Assembly (NCBI RefSeq): GCF_965205175.1
Contig: NZ_OZ242038.1
Span: forward strand, 496,001 to 560,000
From: Poriferisodalis sp965205175
Lineage (GTDB): Bacteria > Actinomycetota > Acidimicrobiia > Acidimicrobiales > Poriferisodalaceae
Direction of reading: 5' to 3'
Length of the DNA: 64,000 nt
Numbering within the stretch: the first letter of the stretch is position 1; each line of letters begins with the position of its first letter. The translations under genes were made by a program, and so were the position numbers. The notes beneath the pieces were generated by a model. That model worked only from the letters and a program-made list of their open reading frames with translations. It was not told the origin of the DNA and did no database searches. Of the stretch, positions 60,404 to 64,000 are shown one piece after another.

Positions 60404-63016
60404 TCATCGCAGCGAGCTGAAACCGGCGAAGCGACGCCTCGTCGACTGATTGCCGACGAGGTCGGTGGCTGCGCCGCCGGTGTCGTGCAGCCACGAGTCA
60501 AGCGACGGCAGCGCTGCTGCCGACGACGACTGGATAGAAGCCACCAGCGTGCCCGGCTTCGCCCCAGGCGTCGTGTCGCAGATGGCGCCGTTGCTGCTGA
60601 ACTGGCGGCCGCCGTCGGTGGCCAGAACGAAGCTCACGCCCGCGGCCCGTGCGAGATGGCCGTCGAGGTAGAACTCTGACCTGTTGTCGGCATCGGCGTC
60701 CACGCCGAGTCTGTCGGCTTTGACACCGTCGGTCTCATCGCAGTGCCACACCGCTTCCGACCAGCTCACCACCATGTCCACGGAGCTGGTGCCGTCGCTC
60801 AGCCGCACTGCGCTCGCACCTGCGCTGAACGTGGCACCGCCGCTGCGCGCCAACGACGACGCAGTCGCAGTGAACAGTAGACGGAACGAGCTGTTCGTGT
60901 TGAGGTCGTCGGCGACGCTAGCCAAGGACCGCTGCTGCGAAGCGACGATGTCGATGTGCTTACGTTGGGTGCTCACGTCGACCGTGGTGCGCTGCCGGGC
61001 ATCTGCCCGCGCATCGAGTTCCACGTCGACGGTCCAGTCGTTGCCTGCAGCGCCTGCGGCTGCACCGGAGAGCTTGCCGCGGATGGTGAGCGCGTCCGTC
61101 ACTCGGCCGCCGCCGTCGCGTCCGTCAAATGAGACAGATGCCGCCACACGCGCCGCCGGCTGGCTGACTTCCACACGGGAGAGGCGAGGCGCTCTGTTGT
61201 CCCGGATGGCCCGCTGCGTGGCTGCGGTGTTGGTGTTGCCCGCCAAGTCCACCAGGACGCCCGCCGCGATCCGAACCGAATCGCCTGGCTTGACACCGCC
61301 CGCATGCGGTGCGTTGAGGGTCACACGCGTCACGCCTGTTCCGAAGTTGAGTGGGAGCTTCATGTCGTCTTCGCCGGTGCGCACATAAACGACCTCCGGA
61401 CTGATGCCTTGGTCGTCGTCGCCCGGGTTGTCGCTCACCGATTCGCTGACATCTACGTAGAACTTACCGGCGGTTTCGATCAGCGTGAAGGTGATCCTCG
61501 GGCGCGCACGGTCTGAGCTGACGCGCTGGTTTTCGCCGCGAACCACCCGCTTGCCGTCCGGCGCGAAGATGGCGTTCGCGATGATCTCGAAGCGTTCGGT
61601 GCGCTTGAGCGGGGTCGTGCAGCCGAGCGGTTCAGCCCCCTTCTCCGACGACGTTGCACCAGCCAGCGTGATGACGGCTCGGTTCGTGTTCACGTCAACG
61701 CCAGCATCGACGGCGCCGAAGCTCGCGCCGAGGCGCCTGCCTCCGTGCCGGTAGTTGCCGATGGCCACTGCATCGGTACGCCGCACCGGCTCGCTGAAGG
61801 TGATGACAATCTGGCAGCGACCTTCGACGGCATCGATGCGGGCCGTGATGGGCGTCAGCGTCGCAGCGGTGTCGGCTTGGCTGAGCGCGGTGCTCGAGAT
61901 CGCCGCAGTGCCGCCGAACACCGTGATACGCAATCGGCCGGTGTTGTCACCGGTGAAGTAGCCGTCTGCGGCCAGCAGATCCTCAGTGGCGCTGCTCAGC
62001 CCCGCCGGGTCGGTGATCAGCAGCGGCGCGCATCGTTCGCCCAGCAGCGGGGCGCTGACCAACGCGTCAGGCGGACGCCAGCCGTTGGCCAGTCCCACCT
62101 CGGCGCCGCCGAAGCACGTCTGAGGCGAGTTGGTCTCTTGCAGTTCGCGGGCGATGGCCGCCGCTGTGGCGAACCGGTCCGAGCCTGCGAGCCGCTCAGT
62201 GCTGATGTCGTTGCTTCGCAGCTCTCGATCCACACTGCTGCTGATGGCTACGGTGCCGCCCAGGATCACCGCGTGCGCAGTGTCGCTGGCACGCATGAAC
62301 TCCAGCGCGGCCGGATGCAGGTTGTCGCTGGGCGTCAACAACACGGGATGCTCGCCGCGGTAGGCCAGCGGCCCGGCTGCGAGACCGTCGGCGAAGCTGT
62401 CAGAGGTAGCCAACAGCACGGTGCGGCCTTCGGAGCCGTAGGTACCGGGCTTACCGGGCTGATGGCCGACACGTTGCGCTACGGCCGCAGCGGTGGTGTG
62501 CACATCGGCGCCAGCGACGCGCCGCACCGTCGCGCCCAGCCGCTCGACGTCGACTTCGACTTCAGCCGAGACGACCTCTTCACCGCCGATGATGTAGACG
62601 GTGTCGATATCGCGTCGTTCGATGAAGCGCTCGGCCGAGCGGGTCAGACGGTCTGGCTCGGTCAGCAGCATGGGCGCTGAGTGCCGGCGTGCCAGCGCCG
62701 GTGCCACCAATGCGTAGCCGAAGTCTTCGTCGGCGCCGGAGACCAAGACGACGGTGTCGACGCCGGCGCCGCGTTCGGTGCGGTACGCCTCGGCAACCTG
62801 GGCCGCGGTGTCGTAGCGATCAGTGCCGGCGATGCGGGTGTAGGTGGCGTCTCGAGCTGCTGCCGACGCCGGCGGCGCCATGCTGAGACCGGCTGCGGTC
62901 ACTATCGCTGCGATCAGTGCCGCGCGCAGGCGAACGGTGTGCCGTGCCGTGCGTGTGCGGCGTGGGCTGTTGCGGCGGGCTGTGCCTGATGCGGTTTCGG
63001 CTGGGCTCGTGCTCAC
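60404..63016 (-). CDS. CWB2-repeat surface protein, 870 aa (paralogue 2)
   Basis: First gene of the CWB2 pair. The signal AALIAAIVTAAGLSMAPPASA follows an Arg-rich lead. Three CWB2 repeats (RIAGTDRYDTAAQVA, VVLVSGADEDFGYALV, VYIIGGEEVVSAEVEVDV; RVAGADVHTTAAAVA, VLLATSDSFADGLAAG; RLAGSDRFATAAAIA) precede a long region with Ig-like modules (ITFSEPVRRTDAVAIGNYRHGG, RAPRLSRVEVS, VSWSEAVWHCDETDG). Order and spacing of all parts follow paralogue 1, and both proteins count 870 residues, yet they are clearly diverged. The GTG at 63016 has GGGAGG 6 nt upstream. Confidence 0.78.
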   Translation of the reverse strand: MSTSPAETASGTARRNSPRRTRTARHTVRLRAALIAAIVTAAGLSMAPPASAAARDATYTRIAGTDRYDTAAQVAEAYRTERGAGVDTVVLVSGADEDFGYALVAPALARRHSAPMLLTEPDRLTRSAERFIERRDIDTVYIIGGEEVVSAEVEVDVERLGATVRRVAGADVHTTAAAVAQRVGHQPGKPGTYGSEGRTVLLATSDSFADGLAAGPLAYRGEHPVLLTPSDNLHPAALEFMRASDTAHAVILGGTVAISSSVDRELRSNDISTERLAGSDRFATAAAIARELQETNSPQTCFGGAEVGLANGWRPPDALVSAPLLGERCAPLLITDPAGLSSATEDLLAADGYFTGDNTGRLRITVFGGTAAISSTALSQADTAATLTPITARIDAVEGRCQIVITFSEPVRRTDAVAIGNYRHGGRRLGASFGAVDAGVDVNTNRAVITLAGATSSEKGAEPLGCTTPLKRTERFEIIANAIFAPDGKRVVRGENQRVSSDRARPRITFTLIETAGKFYVDVSESVSDNPGDDDQGISPEVVYVRTGEDDMKLPLNFGTGVTRVTLNAPHAGGVKPGDSVRIAAGVLVDLAGNTNTAATQRAIRDNRAPRLSRVEVSQPAARVAASVSFDGRDGGGRVTDALTIRGKLSGAAAGAAGNDWTVDVELDARADARQRTTVDVSTQRKHIDIVASQQRSLASVADDLNTNSSFRLLFTATASSLARSGGATFSAGASAVRLSDGTSSVDMVVSWSEAVWHCDETDGVKADRLGVDADADNRSEFYLDGHLARAAGVSFVLATDGGRQFSSNGAICDTTPGAKPGTLVASIQSSSAAALPSLDSWLHDTGGAATDLVGNQSTRRRFAGFSSLR

Positions 63017-63179
63017 CGGACACCTCCCGGCATATGGCGGCTCGTCCGAGACTCACGGTAGCAGAGCCGTGACGCGGCTCGTGGTCAGTCTCACGCGGTT
63101 CGGCTGGTTGTGTGGCGGGAGGGGGTGTCTGGTGCTGTCGGCTGTGTCGTAGCTGGTTTGTGGTGGCTGTGCGGACACG

Positions 63180-63234
63180 GCAGCACAGGCAGCCCCTCTC
63201 CCCTGTTTTTGGGGTGGGGGGCTGCCTGTGCTGC
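63180..63234 (-). terminator. Large hairpin after the right-edge gene
   Basis: 24-base arms (63180-63203 and 63211-63234) with two mismatches, the outer 17 pairs perfect, around a seven-base loop TGTTTTT (plus strand). It begins 30 bases beyond the stop of the partial gene. There is no U tract on the minus strand, as in many actinobacterial terminators. Confidence 0.65.
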
Positions 63235-63263
63235 GGTGCGGTGGTGCGGGGGGTGTGGTGTGG

Positions 63264-64000
63264 TCAGTATCCGTATGGGGTGCTGGGGACGTTGCCGGTG
63301 GTGACAGCGATTTTCTGGGCGCGGTTGTGGAAGTCGACCGGCTCGGTGCGGGGGCCTTTGCCGTAGGTGGCGTCGCCGTCGCCGTCGTCGTCGATCTCCG
63401 GCACGCGGCCGCTCCAGCTGTAGGTCGAAAGCAGGTAGTTGCCTGCCACGTGTGAGCCGGAGTCGGTGTCGAACTGGCCTCGGGTGCCGTCAGGCGCGTA
63501 CTCGTAGAAGCTGCCGTAGAAGGTGACGACGCCTCTGCCTGAGCCGCTGGTCAGCGTCGGCAGCTTGGAGATGTCGGTGGTCGAGAACTGTATGCGGGCG
63601 GACTTGGAGGGCCGCAAGAACTCGACCGACGCTGAGTAGACGCTGCGCTCGGCGGGCTCGGGTGGTGTGGCGGCCCAGCCGGCGTCGGTCGTGACCACGG
63701 TGCGGGCGGTGATCCGGGCCGAAGAGAACGCGCCCGCGGTGCACGAGACGGGAGAGCCGCCTGTGTAGTGGCCGGGCACCAACGCGCCGAGCACCTGGCA
63801 TGTCAGGGTGTTCGTGAGCACGGTGTGCACGAAGTCCTCCCAGGTGACCAGAATGCCGACGGTGGTGACGCCGCCTCGCATCTTGTAGCGGGAGCTCAGC
63901 CACTCCGGCACGGCGGCGAGCTTGCGGCCGCGGCGGGCGCAGTTGCTGTACTCGGCGGTGAAGCTGTCCGCGAAGGCTTTGGTGCCGGTCACCGCGGTGT
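63264..64000 (-). CDS. Unknown protein, N-terminus off the right edge
   Basis: The frame is open from the window edge to the stop at 63264, giving about 245 residues. I do not recognise the family. The visible part is neutral to basic, with LVTWEDFVHTVLTNTLTCQVLGALVPGH, a Thr/Ser-rich middle and a C-terminal DDDGDGDATYGKGP segment. Paired Cys residues (TLTCQ, PVSCTAG) fit an exported protein, and the neighbours are surface proteins. A GTG at 63992 could be a start, but continuation beyond the window is at least as likely. Confidence 0.5.
   Translation of the reverse strand, partial: TAVTGTKAFADSFTAEYSNCARRGRKLAAVPEWLSSRYKMRGGVTTVGILVTWEDFVHTVLTNTLTCQVLGALVPGHYTGGSPVSCTAGAFSSARITARTVVTTDAGWAATPPEPAERSVYSASVEFLRPSKSARIQFSTTDISKLPTLTSGSGRGVVTFYGSFYEYAPDGTRGQFDTDSGSHVAGNYLLSTYSWSGRVPEIDDDGDGDATYGKGPRTEPVDFHNRAQKIAVTTGNVPSTPYGY

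Noticed and set aside
1..64000. tRNA, rRNA, riboswitch, insertion sequence or prophage genes
   Set aside because: I looked for T-loop-like GTTCGAxTC blocks, transposase or integrase proteins and conserved riboswitch cores by eye and found none; a covariance-model scan would be decisive.

Overview
The window is one high-GC bacterial chromosome segment, most likely from an actinobacterium (Actinomycetota) and quite possibly from the Acidimicrobiia. The phylum call rests on several features. There is a DUF222-HNH (13E12-type) protein, an LppM-like lipoprotein, a DnaE1-type polymerase with an intact PHP motif, a MoxR/VWA gene pair, several cell-wall-binding repeat 2 (CWB2) surface proteins, and many genes whose only upstream signal is a -10 box 6-8 nt before the start codon, as expected for leaderless mRNAs. 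The class is an inference. I saw no rRNA, tRNA, insertion sequence, prophage or cas gene.

Layout. 0-8 kb is membrane and energy metabolism: a partial ammonium channel, a GMC flavoprotein oxidoreductase, an LppM-like lipoprotein, a membrane pyrophosphatase (hppA) and a Na+/H+ antiporter (nhaA). 8-13.7 kb holds a STAS protein overlapping an LLM flavin oxidoreductase, a divergent TetR regulator with a visible operator, and the VWA/MoxR-ATPase pair. 13.9-22.4 kb holds a decayed GH2-type glycosidase, the sdhCAB operon, a PQQ-type sugar dehydrogenase lipoprotein, a pyridoxamine-phosphate-oxidase-fold protein, and a lone HD domain that looks like the back half of a CCA-adding enzyme. 22.5-31.8 kb holds a Fic protein between two copies of an AT-rich repeat, dnaE, a small HTH protein, a one-helix membrane protein, thrS and an alcohol dehydrogenase.

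32-40 kb is a defence-like island: a DUF222-HNH nuclease, an unusual McrB (two integrase-SAM-like repeats, an EVE/PUA-like reader, an AAA+ GTPase), McrC, and a DUF4143 ATPase. The HNH gene (twice) and mcrB share one promoter layout, TCACACCCC-N5-TANNTT-N7-ATG. The mcrB-mcrC junction is crowded with four different short repeat families, one of them three 36-bp repeats spaced exactly 73 bp apart. The front half of mcrB is much more AT-rich than the rest.

40-51 kb holds mostly housekeeping genes: aquaporin, hemB, an SCP2-like protein, an Fpg/Nei glycosylase, a nitroreductase, two SDRs, an ECF sigma factor with a very long C-terminal extension, a coiled-coil protein, pyrE and a VapBC pair. 51.2-63 kb is an unbroken minus-strand block of surface genes: a secreted trypsin-like protease carrying CWB2 repeats, two tandem membrane coiled-coil paralogues that differ by 33-bp unit expansion, three CWB2 proteins (1010, 870 and 870 aa), and at the right edge a partial unknown gene closed by a large hairpin.

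Recurring themes are leaderless starts, short tandem repeats inside coding regions, and hydrophilic low-complexity segments in the loops of otherwise ordinary enzymes. All start choices and domain calls come from reading the sequence alone; no database search was run.
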